Shown here: positions 28,971 through 37,099 of the stretch, piece by piece
Position numbering within the stretch: position 1 is the first letter of the stretch
How the letters are laid out: each line of letters starts with the position of its first letter
Translations under genes and position numbers: made by a program
Assembly: GCF_900205865.1 (NCBI RefSeq)
Contig: NZ_LT906662.1
Location: 1,364,001-1,428,000, forward strand
Reading direction: 5' to 3'
Source of the DNA: Thermoanaerobacterium sp. RBIITD
Lineage (GTDB): Bacteria > Bacillota > Thermoanaerobacteria > Thermoanaerobacterales > Thermoanaerobacteraceae
DNA length: 64,000 bases
Notes under the pieces: generated by a model
What the model was told of the DNA's origin: nothing
Databases searched by the model: none
The model's input: the letters and a program-made list of their open reading frames with translations, nothing else

Positions 28971-29060
28971 ATGAAAGAGATTGTAGCAATCATCAGGAGG
29001 CAGAAACTTCATGAAACAAAGACAGCCCTCGATGGACTTGGTTTTTCACATTGCCTGTAA
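28971..29060 (+). pseudogene. nifI2: nifI2 remnant (N-terminal 29 residues)
   Basis: An ATG behind AGGAGGG opens MKEIVAIIRRQKLHETKTAL, the typical NifI2 start, and stops after 29 codons. Full NifI2 is about 120 residues; the T-loop and nucleotide-binding parts are absent. Confidence 0.75.
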
Positions 29061-29352
29061 TTACCTCTTAGAACATTACAATTTTTAGCTGAAACTGATT
29101 TTAGCGAAATATTAAAAATATCAAAAGAAAGGAAGTTCCATCTGATGGAAAATACCTTACCGAAAAAGGCGATATACCACTTATACGCATAGGATTCCCT
29201 ATACTCGATAGAGTCTGTGGCCAGAGAATCTCCTATCTGTAGATTACACTGGAACTTTAAATTTACTTGATAGAATTACAAATACGCTACTAGAAAATAA
29301 ATATAAGACATATAGGAAAGATATGTATGAAAAATATTATAACGCCATATAA
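29061..29352 (+). pseudogene. nifK/nifN-type C-terminal remnant
   Basis: Frames with shifts read VPSDGKYLTEKGDIPLIRIG, FPILDRVCGQRISYL and, after a stop, DYTGTLNLLDRITNTLLENK. This is the C-terminal part of NifK or the related NifN. It lies after nifI1/nifI2 although the central nifK piece lies before them, so the cluster was rearranged as well as eroded. Confidence 0.7.
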
Positions 29353-29367
29353 AAAAGCAATTCAAAT

Positions 29368-29390
29368 AAAGGGGCAATATTTGCCCCTTT
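29368..29390. terminator. Bidirectional hairpin terminator
   Basis: AAAGGGGCAA pairs with TTGCCCCTTT around a 3-nt loop, between the convergent nif remnants and the Met-rich small gene. U-tracts are short on both sides. Confidence 0.6.
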
Positions 29391-29408
29391 CAATATAAAT
29401 TAATAATA

Positions 29409-29630
29409 TCACATCATTCTTGTCCCATGTGGCCCATAGTACATATATTCTACAAATTCCTCCAGCATGTGCTCTAAAGATTGCATAGCATAATATTTGA
29501 AAAATGGGTCTTTCATTGCCATATGAACTACCATGAAAGGATCCATACCATAACCATGCATCATACCTGCACCATACATATGCATAGGTTTTGCATATGG
29601 ATACATTCCATCCATCCATCTATAATCCAT
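29409..29630 (-). CDS. Small Met/His/Tyr-rich protein, third gene of the M-box operon
   Basis: 73 residues starting MDYRWMDGMYPYAKPMHMYG and ending YYGPHGTRMM, with about 14 Met, 4 His and many Tyr. There is no membrane helix and no family that I recognise. GGAGG lies 8 nt before the ATG. It follows the Nramp-like gene by 61 bp on the same strand and precedes a terminator, so it is probably expressed from the same Mg2+-riboswitch-controlled transcript. A metal-binding role is suggested by composition and context only. Confidence 0.65.
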   Translation of the reverse strand: MDYRWMDGMYPYAKPMHMYGAGMMHGYGMDPFMVVHMAMKDPFFKYYAMQSLEHMLEEFVEYMYYGPHGTRMM

Positions 29631-29691
29631 CACATATACCTCCATATATTTTTTTATTACAATAATAATATATGAAGATATATATAATTTG

Positions 29692-30924
29692 CTACCAAAT
29701 TGACGTAATAACAAGCATAATATTTAATATTATTAAGATAATTATTGTTATCCATGATACAAAATTTAATATTTTTTTATTAGCATAATTACCCATAATT
29801 CTTTTATTGCTTGCTAAAAGTATTACAAATATCAATGTTATAGGCAATAGCACACCTTGTACTACTTGTGTCATCAATATTATACTTATAAGGTTTATTC
29901 CAGGAATTAAAATTGTTATTGACCCTATCAGTATAAGCGCAGTATATAAAGTATAAAAAACAGGGGCATCTTTAAACTTATGATCAAGACCGCTTTCCCA
30001 TCCAAATGCTTCACATATTGCATATGATGTAGTCAATGGCAAAACACCTGCAGCAAGTGCCGATGCTCCGAACAAACCTAAGCCAAACAAAATAAAAGCA
30101 TACTGCCCTGCTAGTGGCTTTAGGGCCAATGCTGCTTGTGCTGCAGTCGTGATTTTGATGCCTTTTGGGTTTAATATCGTTGCTGTCGATACGATTATAA
30201 AAAATTGCACAATAACGCCAAATATGGCACCAAAAACAACATCAAGCTTCTCATAATCATAATGTTTTATAGATATGCCTTTATCAACAATTGATGCCTG
30301 TAGATAAAATTGCATGTACGGTGATATTGTTGTACCGATCATAGCAATAAATGTCATAATAAATCCGCTGTTATACTCAATATAAGGTGTAATAGTTTGT
30401 GCCGTTACAATACCCCAATGAGGCTTTGCCATAAATGCAGATATTATATAACCAAAAAAGCCAAAAGAAAAAAATATAAACACTTTTTCAACTACACTAT
30501 ATGAACCCCTTGTAACCAAATACCATATGACAACCGCCATTATCGGTACTGATATATACTTGCTTATGCCAAACAGCTCCATTGCAGCAGCAATACCAGC
30601 AAATTCTGATATAGTAATACCTATATTAGTTATTAACAATGTCATCATAGCAAGAAATGTAAGCTTTATTCCAAATCTTTCTCTTATTAGGTCAGAAAGG
30701 CCCTTACCAGTGACAGCACCCATTCTAGCACACATTTCTTGTATTATTATTAAGCTTATTGTAATTAAAATAAGACCCCATATCATCCTATAACCATAGG
30801 ATGCTCCAACTGTTGCATATGTCGTAATACCACCAGCATCATTACCTGCATTTGCAGTAATGATGCCGGGACCCAATATAGCAAGAAACATAAATATATT
30901 TGAAAATCTATTTTTCTTCGTCAT
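29692..30924 (-). CDS. Nramp-family divalent metal transporter, atypical (possibly Mg2+)
   Basis: 410 residues with about 11 membrane helices. Helix 1 reads GPGIITANAGNDAGGITTYA, so the classical DPGN metal motif is NAGN. Helix 6 reads TTISPYMQFYLQ, where classical proteins have MPH. The loss of the helix-6 Met, which gives preference for transition metals, points to a different ion. It follows a soluble MgtE_N/CBS gene by 11 bp behind an M-box riboswitch, so Mg2+ uptake is the likely role (compare the Nramp-related magnesium transporters). GGGGGG sits before the ATG. Confidence 0.82.
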   Translation of the reverse strand: MTKKNRFSNIFMFLAILGPGIITANAGNDAGGITTYATVGASYGYRMIWGLILITISLIIIQEMCARMGAVTGKGLSDLIRERFGIKLTFLAMMTLLITNIGITISEFAGIAAAMELFGISKYISVPIMAVVIWYLVTRGSYSVVEKVFIFFSFGFFGYIISAFMAKPHWGIVTAQTITPYIEYNSGFIMTFIAMIGTTISPYMQFYLQASIVDKGISIKHYDYEKLDVVFGAIFGVIVQFFIIVSTATILNPKGIKITTAAQAALALKPLAGQYAFILFGLGLFGASALAAGVLPLTTSYAICEAFGWESGLDHKFKDAPVFYTLYTALILIGSITILIPGINLISIILMTQVVQGVLLPITLIFVILLASNKRIMGNYANKKILNFVSWITIIILIILNIMLVITSIW

Positions 30925-30935
30925 GCTATCCCCCC

Positions 30936-32195
30936 TTAGCTTACCTTTCTTAAATGCTTACGCCATCTCGGGAGGAATACCTCATCAACTATATCATTGA
31001 GTAGAGCCATTCCAATAATATGATATTCTTTGTCAACAACAGGCAACGCTAATAAATTATATTTTGAAATAAGCTCAATAAGGCTTTCGATGCTTTCATT
31101 ATCTCCAATTGATATTACATCATCTTCCATTACATCTTTCAATAATGCATCATCATGCAAAAATATAAATTTTCTTAATGAGATTATCCCCTTTAATATA
31201 TTATTATCATCAACAACATATAGATAATATGGTATATCTTCATTTTCATAATTGCTCTTTAAGTATTCTTTCGCTTCTATAACGGTCATCTTTTCATTTA
31301 ATGTTACATATTCCGATGTCATTATACTTCCTACAGACATGTCTTCATATTTCATTAGTTTTCTTATAGCATCTGCATCATCTTTCTTCATACCTGACAA
31401 TATACTTTCTGCGAATTCATCCTCAAGTTCTTCCAGTATATCTGCAGCCTCATCCGCATCCATTGTACTTAAAATTCTCGATGCCCTACCATTCATCATA
31501 TTCTCAAGCAAATTTACCTGTATATCTGGTTCTATTTCTTCTAACGCGTTTGCAGCCACTTCATCATCAAGGGCTTGAAAGACTTCTGCTCTTTCCTTTC
31601 CGTCAAGGTCTTCTATTATATCCGCTAAATCTGCAGGATGTAGATTGTATAATTTTTCATATGGTACAGATAATTTAAGTTTGTCAATGCCTTTATAGAG
31701 TGTCTCAATGCTGTCCCATGAAATCAAATATTCGGGAATATTGAATTTAAAAATCTTCTCAAAGCTATTTACTATACCCATTACGCCAAGTCTTCTTAAA
31801 ATACCCAAAACACCAACATCGACAGCCAACACGATAATATCGCCGTGTATATAAACGAGTTTTATATCATTTACTCTAACTACTTTTCTTCCATTGAGGT
31901 CTACAACTTGTTTATCCATTATATCTCTATCAAGATTTAGGTAGCTTTCTTCAATAAATGTCTCTATTACTCTTTTGCATTGAAGGATTATTCTCTCATT
32001 TTCTTCTTTTAACTCAATATTTTTTATATCAACTTTAATTGGTTTTTTCCTTGCCTTTATTTTTACTGCAAGTACTTTTGGATGACCCGCTTCAAGTGAT
32101 ACAACTAGGTCAACGATCTTCCCTATAGGCCTATTTCTAATGTCAACTAAATTATGACCCAATATATCGCTTAAATAAAATCTTGTTACATTCAT
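30936..32195 (-). CDS. Soluble PRC-barrel / MgtE_N / CBS-pair protein
   Basis: 419 residues and no membrane helix. PRC-barrel-like segments occupy about 1-150; an acidic MgtE N-domain superhelix (NLHPADLADIIEDLDGKERA to MKKDDADAIRKLMKYED) about 195-300; two CBS repeats (VGSIMTSEYVTL; LKDVMEDDVISIG) about 300-412. These are the Mg2+-sensing cytoplasmic parts of MgtE without its pore. It may gate or sense for the Nramp-like transporter encoded next. AAGGAGGAGG lies 5 nt before the ATG. Expression is behind the M-box riboswitch. Confidence 0.88.
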   Translation of the reverse strand: MNVTRFYLSDILGHNLVDIRNRPIGKIVDLVVSLEAGHPKVLAVKIKARKKPIKVDIKNIELKEENERIILQCKRVIETFIEESYLNLDRDIMDKQVVDLNGRKVVRVNDIKLVYIHGDIIVLAVDVGVLGILRRLGVMGIVNSFEKIFKFNIPEYLISWDSIETLYKGIDKLKLSVPYEKLYNLHPADLADIIEDLDGKERAEVFQALDDEVAANALEEIEPDIQVNLLENMMNGRASRILSTMDADEAADILEELEDEFAESILSGMKKDDADAIRKLMKYEDMSVGSIMTSEYVTLNEKMTVIEAKEYLKSNYENEDIPYYLYVVDDNNILKGIISLRKFIFLHDDALLKDVMEDDVISIGDNESIESLIELISKYNLLALPVVDKEYHIIGMALLNDIVDEVFLPRWRKHLRKVS

Positions 32196-32304
32196 TTAAA
32201 CCTCCTCCTTCAGGGGGAGGAGCCGGTTTAATGATAGACTCCTCTCCCATATTTTTTTGTTTAATTAAAAAAATTATTCGCTTATAATAAGGGCCAGAGT
32301 CCAT
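32152..32304 (-). CDS. Candidate leader ORF between M-box and MgtE_N gene
   Basis: An ATG at 32304 with AGGTGG 5 nt upstream opens 50 codons that run through the leader and overlap the start of the MgtE_N gene in another frame. It reads MDSGPYYKRIIFLIKQKNMG, then EESIIKPAPPPEGGG. The acidic, proline-rich stretch recalls the Mg2+-sensitive mgtL/mgtP-type leader peptides, but no homolog is known to me and chance is possible. The stem formed by AATGATGGACTC with GAGTCTATCATT starts at this ATG. Confidence 0.3.
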   Translation of the reverse strand: MDSGPYYKRIIFLIKQKNMGEESIIKPAPPPEGGGLNECNKILFKRYIGS

Positions 32305-32331
32305 CATTACCACCTGCCTTTAAAATATTAA

Positions 32332-32354
32332 AGCCTTTTACATATGTAAAAGGC
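32332..32354 (-). terminator. Terminator-like hairpin downstream of the M-box aptamer
   Basis: AGCCTTTTAC and GTAAAAGGCT pair around 3 nt, followed by TTAATATTTT on the minus strand. Probably the expression platform that stops transcription when Mg2+ is bound. Confidence 0.65.
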
Positions 32355-32364
32355 TCATTACTCA

Positions 32365-32513
32365 ACATACTCGTTGGGTTTTAGCACTATACGGCATAGG
32401 ATTTACCGGCTGCATTAGATTAAACCTTATTACGGTAGAATCTGTTGACCCATTGGCATCTCTCGATGTTTCCGGGCATCAGCATGTATCCGCATAGGAG
32501 CCTCACTTAACGA
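32365..32513 (-). promoter_or_regulatory. M-box (ykoK leader) Mg2+ riboswitch
   Basis: On the minus strand the hallmark blocks appear in order: GTTAAGTGAGGCTCCTATG, GATGCCCGGAAACATCG, GAGATGCCAATGGGTCAACA, ATAAGGTTTAATCTAATGCA and CCTATGCCGTATAGTGCTAA. They match the M-box aptamer that folds on Mg2+ and turns transporter genes off. It lies between a sigma-A promoter and the MgtE_N/Nramp operon. Confidence 0.95.
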
Positions 32514-32534
32514 TAATTATTTTTTTGTAAGTAA

Positions 32535-32563
32535 ATTATAACACATAATATTTCTTTATACAA
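32535..32563 (-). promoter_or_regulatory. Promoter of the M-box operon
   Basis: Minus strand: TTGTAT, 17-bp spacer, perfect TATAAT, about 20 bp upstream of the aptamer. Confidence 0.75.
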
Positions 32564-32568
32564 TAAAA

Positions 32569-33246
32569 TTATGCCATATTTTTTAATCTATCCATGTCCT
32601 TTATTATTATTTTATGTCTTTCTAATTTTATTACATCTTCTTTGTCAAGTTGGCTTAAAATCCTTATAACATTTTCCCTCGATGTTCCGACCATGTTTGC
32701 AAGGTCTTGCCTGCTTAGATTTAATTCTATTGAAATGCCTTCTTTATTTTTAATGCCTTTTTCCCTTGCAATTGTCAGTAATATAGAAACAGTTCTTCCT
32801 AAAGAATCCTTCAGTGCTAAATTTTCAATTATTACTGCCACATTTTGAAGTCTTTTTGCCATAAGCTTTATTATTCCAAGTGCTATCTCATTGTTTTTTA
32901 AAATCAAGTTCTCAATATCTTTATTTTTTAATACTATTACAACCGAATCTTCTATCGCCTCAGCAGTTGCAGGATACACGCCACCGATAAAAAGCAGTGA
33001 TTCTGCAAAAATATTTCCCTCTTCCATTATCTTTATTATATGCTCTTTCCCTTGTTGTGATATCTTAGATATCTTCACTTTACCTGATTTTACGAAATAT
33101 ATTGCATCGCCCGTATCCCCTTCAAAGAATATGGTGCTTCCTTTTTCGTATTCTTTTATTATGGCTATACTATTTAATTCTTTAAGAGAATTTTCATTAA
33201 GTGTATTAAAATAAGGTATCTTTCTTAAATACTCATAATCACTCAT
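32569..33246 (-). CDS. Crp/Fnr-family transcriptional regulator
   Basis: 225 residues. The cyclic-nucleotide-binding beta barrel (about 10-120; GSTIFFEGDTGDAIYFVKSG) is followed by a winged helix (about 150-220) with LSRQDLANMVGTSRENVIRI. No Cys cluster as in Fnr is seen, so the effector is unknown. It begins 21 bp after dnaB on the same strand, but only a weak ribosome binding site (AAAGG, 12 nt) is visible. Confidence 0.9.
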   Translation of the reverse strand: MSDYEYLRKIPYFNTLNENSLKELNSIAIIKEYEKGSTIFFEGDTGDAIYFVKSGKVKISKISQQGKEHIIKIMEEGNIFAESLLFIGGVYPATAEAIEDSVVIVLKNKDIENLILKNNEIALGIIKLMAKRLQNVAVIIENLALKDSLGRTVSILLTIAREKGIKNKEGISIELNLSRQDLANMVGTSRENVIRILSQLDKEDVIKLERHKIIIKDMDRLKNMA

Positions 33247-33267
33247 ATTAGATACATACCTTTCTGA

Positions 33268-34596
33268 CTACTCTGTCCTGTATTTATCAACACTTACGAA
33301 TTTCGTATATTGTCCCATCCATAAAAGCTCAATTGTCCCTGTCGGTCCATTTCTATGTTTTGCTATTATTAGTTCTGCTATATTTTTCTTTTCAGAATCC
33401 TTATTATAATAATCATCTCTATAAAGAAACATCACAATGTCAGCATCCTGCTCAATCGCACCAGATTCTCTTAAATCACTTAAAATAGGCCTATGGTCTG
33501 ATCTTGCTTCAGGTGCACGGGATAACTGTGATAGTGTTATTATCGGTACCTGCAGCTCCCTAGCAAGCCCCTTTAAAGACCTCGATATCTCTGATACTTC
33601 CTGCTGACGGCTTTCAGGATTACCTTTGCCTTGCATAAGCTGCAAATAATCAATCAAAACCATGCATAGACCTTTCTCTAATTTTAATCTTCTGCATTTT
33701 GCCCTTATGTCCATAACAGATATACCTGGTGTATCATCTATATAAATTGGTGCCGCTGATAGTGGCGCCATAGCAGCTGCAAGTTTTGGCCAATCATCGT
33801 CATCAAGATTTCCTGTTCTCAATTTTTGGCTGTCAATATTTGCTGTAGAGCATATGAGCCTATTGACAAGCTGTTCTTTTGACATTTCAAGGCTAAAAAT
33901 GGCAACAGGCTTTTTCTCAGATAATGCGGCGTTCTCCGCTATATTCAAGGCAAAAGAGGTTTTACCCATAGATGGCCTTGCAGCCAAAAGGATGAAATCA
34001 GATGGTTGAAATCCAGATGTTTTTAAATCAAGGTCCGGAAATCCTGAAGGTACACCAGTAAGATGACCCTTGTTTTTATAAAGGTTCTCTATGTTGTAAA
34101 ATGTATCCATCAAAACATCTTTTATAGGGTAAAAATTCTCTGTATTTCTACCTTGTGCAATGTCAAATATCTTTTGCTCTGCAATATCAAGGACTTCGTG
34201 TATATCACTTCCGCCATATCCTAATTCCATTATCTCAGAAGATGCCTGAATAAGCCTTCTCAACGTGGCTTTTTCCTGTATCATCTTGGCGTAGTATGAC
34301 ACGTTTGCTGTTGTTATTATACTGGAGGACAAATTCGTTATATAATCTATTCCACCTATTGCTTCTAAAAGATTTTGACGCCTCAATTCGTCGACAACGG
34401 TAACTAAATCAACCGGAATGTTTTTTTCAAACATATCCATTATGATACTAAAAAGCTTTTTATTTGCCTCTTTATAAAAGTCATCAGCTTTTACTATCTC
34501 TGATGCATCTATGATTGCATCTCTTGATAAAAGCATTGAACCTAAAACAGCTTGTTCCGCTTCTAAGTTTTGAGGAGGGATTTTATTCCACTCCAT
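33268..34596 (-). CDS. dnaB: Replicative DNA helicase
   Basis: 442 residues, normal length. The N-terminal DnaB domain opens with PPQNLEAEQAVLGSML. The RecA-like core has Walker A ARPSMGKTSFAL near residue 208, IFSLEMSKEQL, LIDYLQLM and the arginine-finger region QLSRAPE. It unwinds DNA ahead of the replisome. It follows rplI and gdpP in the order seen in other Clostridia. AAGGGGG sits 7 nt before the ATG. Confidence 0.97.
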   Translation of the reverse strand: MEWNKIPPQNLEAEQAVLGSMLLSRDAIIDASEIVKADDFYKEANKKLFSIIMDMFEKNIPVDLVTVVDELRRQNLLEAIGGIDYITNLSSSIITTANVSYYAKMIQEKATLRRLIQASSEIMELGYGGSDIHEVLDIAEQKIFDIAQGRNTENFYPIKDVLMDTFYNIENLYKNKGHLTGVPSGFPDLDLKTSGFQPSDFILLAARPSMGKTSFALNIAENAALSEKKPVAIFSLEMSKEQLVNRLICSTANIDSQKLRTGNLDDDDWPKLAAAMAPLSAAPIYIDDTPGISVMDIRAKCRRLKLEKGLCMVLIDYLQLMQGKGNPESRQQEVSEISRSLKGLARELQVPIITLSQLSRAPEARSDHRPILSDLRESGAIEQDADIVMFLYRDDYYNKDSEKKNIAELIIAKHRNGPTGTIELLWMGQYTKFVSVDKYRTE

Positions 34597-34619
34597 TTTT
34601 AAACCCCCTTGAGCCTCAG

Positions 34620-35063
34620 CTATTCACTTACAATGTCAATTTTTATCTTTCCTTGAACACCAGGATACAACTTTACATCAGCATAAAATGTACCGGTCGT
34701 CTTTATCGGCTCAACTAAATTAATCTTCTTCTTATCAATGTCATAGCCTCTTTTATTTAATTCATCCTGTATATCTTTAGATGTTATTGATCCAAATAAT
34801 TTCCCATTTTCTCCTGTCTTTACTTTTAATTGAATTGCCTCTTGCGATAATTTTTTTGCTATCTCTTGCGCATTTTCTACTTCTTTTTGCCTTTTCTTTT
34901 CTTCAGCTTTTTTCTTTTCATTTAAAATATTTATGTTTGATTGTGTAGCATCTATAGCAAAACCACGGGGTAATAAATAGTTTCTCCCATATCCATCACT
35001 TACATTTACTACATCACCTGCTTTACCAATTCCCTTTACATCCTTTTTCAATATAACTTTCAT
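34620..35063 (-). CDS. rplI: 50S ribosomal protein L9
   Basis: 147 residues. The N-domain MKVILKKDVKGIGKAGDVV and VSDGYGRNYLLPRGFA is the L9 signature; a long Lys/Glu central helix and a C-terminal RNA-binding domain (GKLFGSITSKDI) follow. It binds 23S rRNA near the L1 stalk. Its ATG shares a base with the gdpP stop (TAATG). Confidence 0.97.
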   Translation of the reverse strand: MKVILKKDVKGIGKAGDVVNVSDGYGRNYLLPRGFAIDATQSNINILNEKKKAEEKKRQKEVENAQEIAKKLSQEAIQLKVKTGENGKLFGSITSKDIQDELNKRGYDIDKKKINLVEPIKTTGTFYADVKLYPGVQGKIKIDIVSE

Positions 35064-37030
35064 TATGCTTCACCTTCCTTAAAGTAATCATTTATAGCTT
35101 TTTTTAAATCCTCTACAACTTCATTAAGTGGCTTTTTTAATTGCGCCCCTGCTACTGTCAAATGTCCACCACCGCCAAGTTTTTCAAGGATTACCTGTAC
35201 ATTTATATCGCCGAGGGACCTTCCGCTTATTGCAACATCATCTTTCCTTTCAAATATAACAAATGATGCCTGTACTCCCTTTATATTTAAAAGCTCATCT
35301 GCCGCCTGTGCAACAATAACATTATTCGCTTCATTAGGACTTATCGCAATTGCGATTCCTTCTTTACTAATCTCGGCATTTTTAACTATTGTAGATTTTA
35401 TTATATACGATTTTAAATCATTTTGAAATAGCATCTTGACAGAAGTTGTATCAGCTCCTTTTCGTCTCAAATACGAGGCTGCTTCAAATGTCCTTACACC
35501 AGTTCTAAATGTAAAATTCTTTGTATCTACTGTTATACCTGCTAGAAGGGCTTCCGCTTCTATTGGTTTTAAATCTACTTTATCTTTTATATACTGTGTT
35601 ATTTCTGTCACAAGCTCACAAGTTGATGAGGCATATGGTTCAAGATATACAAGCAATGCTTTGTCAATAAATTCCTTGCCCCTTCTGTGGTGGTCTATGA
35701 CGATTATCCTCTCAGTCATCTTCACTATGTCCGGATATGTCAGATAACTGGGTCTATGAGCATCTACAACGATCAGGAGCGTCTTTGGATTAACAAGGCT
35801 CTTCACATCACCCACATCTATAAAAGGATTTTCATATTCTTCAGTCTTTTCAATCCTTTCAAGAAGGGTTTCTATAGCTGGGTTTGATTTATCAAGAATT
35901 ATTTTTGTATCTTTGCCAAGTGATACAGCACACCTGTACATCCCCATTGCCGCACCAAGTGAGTCGAAATCCATAAAATTGTGTCCCATTACAAAAACAT
36001 TTGATGAATCATCGATCAGCTCTCTAATAGCGTGTGACACTACTCTTGCTTTGACTCTTGTCCTTTTTTCAACAGCTTGTGCCCTCCCACCGTATATTAA
36101 TATTTTCTCACCTTTTTTGACAACAGCTTGGTCTCCTCCTCTTCCTAATGCTAAATCCATTGCAGATGATGCATATTCATTAAGTTTCATATATTCTAAA
36201 GATTCTGCACCAACACCAATGCTCAATGTAACGGGAATTTTATTGCCAACATTTATGTCTCTTATAAAGTCAAGTATTTCAAATCGATTTTTCTCTAAAT
36301 TATCTAAATCGCTATTTTGTGTTATAAAAACATATCTGTCATTCGCATATTTTTTAATATATGCGTTCATAGATTGTGCCCATATGTTGAGCCTTCTTTC
36401 AATTTCAGCAGCAACAACCGGCCTTTTAAGGTCCTCTGCCGACTGCAAAGCCTCTTCGTAATTATCGACAAGTATATATCCTAAAACAGGCTTAGAACTA
36501 TTGAACTTAGAGGACATTTCCACATATTCTGTTTCGTCAAATATAAAAATATTGTAATATGTGTGGTTATCTTTTGACTTTCTCTTTTTAGTAGGTGATA
36601 AAATGCTCAATATATAATAATATTTGTCGCCAATTTTAATATGGTATTTATCGTTCCGCTTACTTTTGGCATACTTCACAATTGCATCATTAATATCCTT
36701 TTTATCTTCAAAAGTCTGTGCAAAATTAGAATTGTACCAGATAATATTACCTTCTTCGTTTATCATCGCTGCAGGTATCGGCATCAATGCGACAATATTT
36801 CCAGATGCCCTATCTACACTAAAAAACAGCCTTTCTATATACCTGTCAAATTCTGAACGCTTCTTTTTTGCACCTCTGTATTCACTGAAGAGTATATATA
36901 TAAGTATTAAAAGTGAAATAGAACCTATATATAAATTATAATAAAAAAGAATTATTGTCAAAATCGCAGATAATAATATATTAAGAACGCTTGTAGAGGA
37001 TATTAAATTATAGAACTTTTTATCAAACAT
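35063..37030 (-). CDS. gdpP: Cyclic-di-AMP phosphodiesterase GdpP
   Basis: 655 residues. Two N-terminal membrane helices, a PAS-like domain (about 75-170), a degenerate GGDEF domain (about 175-300) and DHH/DHHA1 domains (about 340-650). Key marks are GHNFMDFDSLGAAMGMY, VDAHRP, IDHHRRG and the GGGGHLTVAGA end. It hydrolyses c-di-AMP to pApA, affecting potassium and wall homeostasis. AAGGGG lies upstream of the ATG; it is coupled to rplI. Confidence 0.95.
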   Translation of the reverse strand: MFDKKFYNLISSTSVLNILLSAILTIILFYYNLYIGSISLLILIYILFSEYRGAKKKRSEFDRYIERLFFSVDRASGNIVALMPIPAAMINEEGNIIWYNSNFAQTFEDKKDINDAIVKYAKSKRNDKYHIKIGDKYYYILSILSPTKKRKSKDNHTYYNIFIFDETEYVEMSSKFNSSKPVLGYILVDNYEEALQSAEDLKRPVVAAEIERRLNIWAQSMNAYIKKYANDRYVFITQNSDLDNLEKNRFEILDFIRDINVGNKIPVTLSIGVGAESLEYMKLNEYASSAMDLALGRGGDQAVVKKGEKILIYGGRAQAVEKRTRVKARVVSHAIRELIDDSSNVFVMGHNFMDFDSLGAAMGMYRCAVSLGKDTKIILDKSNPAIETLLERIEKTEEYENPFIDVGDVKSLVNPKTLLIVVDAHRPSYLTYPDIVKMTERIIVIDHHRRGKEFIDKALLVYLEPYASSTCELVTEITQYIKDKVDLKPIEAEALLAGITVDTKNFTFRTGVRTFEAASYLRRKGADTTSVKMLFQNDLKSYIIKSTIVKNAEISKEGIAIAISPNEANNVIVAQAADELLNIKGVQASFVIFERKDDVAISGRSLGDINVQVILEKLGGGGHLTVAGAQLKKPLNEVVEDLKKAINDYFKEGEA

Positions 37031-37099
37031 ATTTACATCCCCTTAAAATCGTCATATACCCATAAGCATTATCAAATAGATTATGTCTTTATTTATCTT

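Noticed and set aside
35913-36461. 182-codon plus-strand frame inside gdpP
   Set aside because: Antisense shadow of a well-supported gene; no ribosome binding site.
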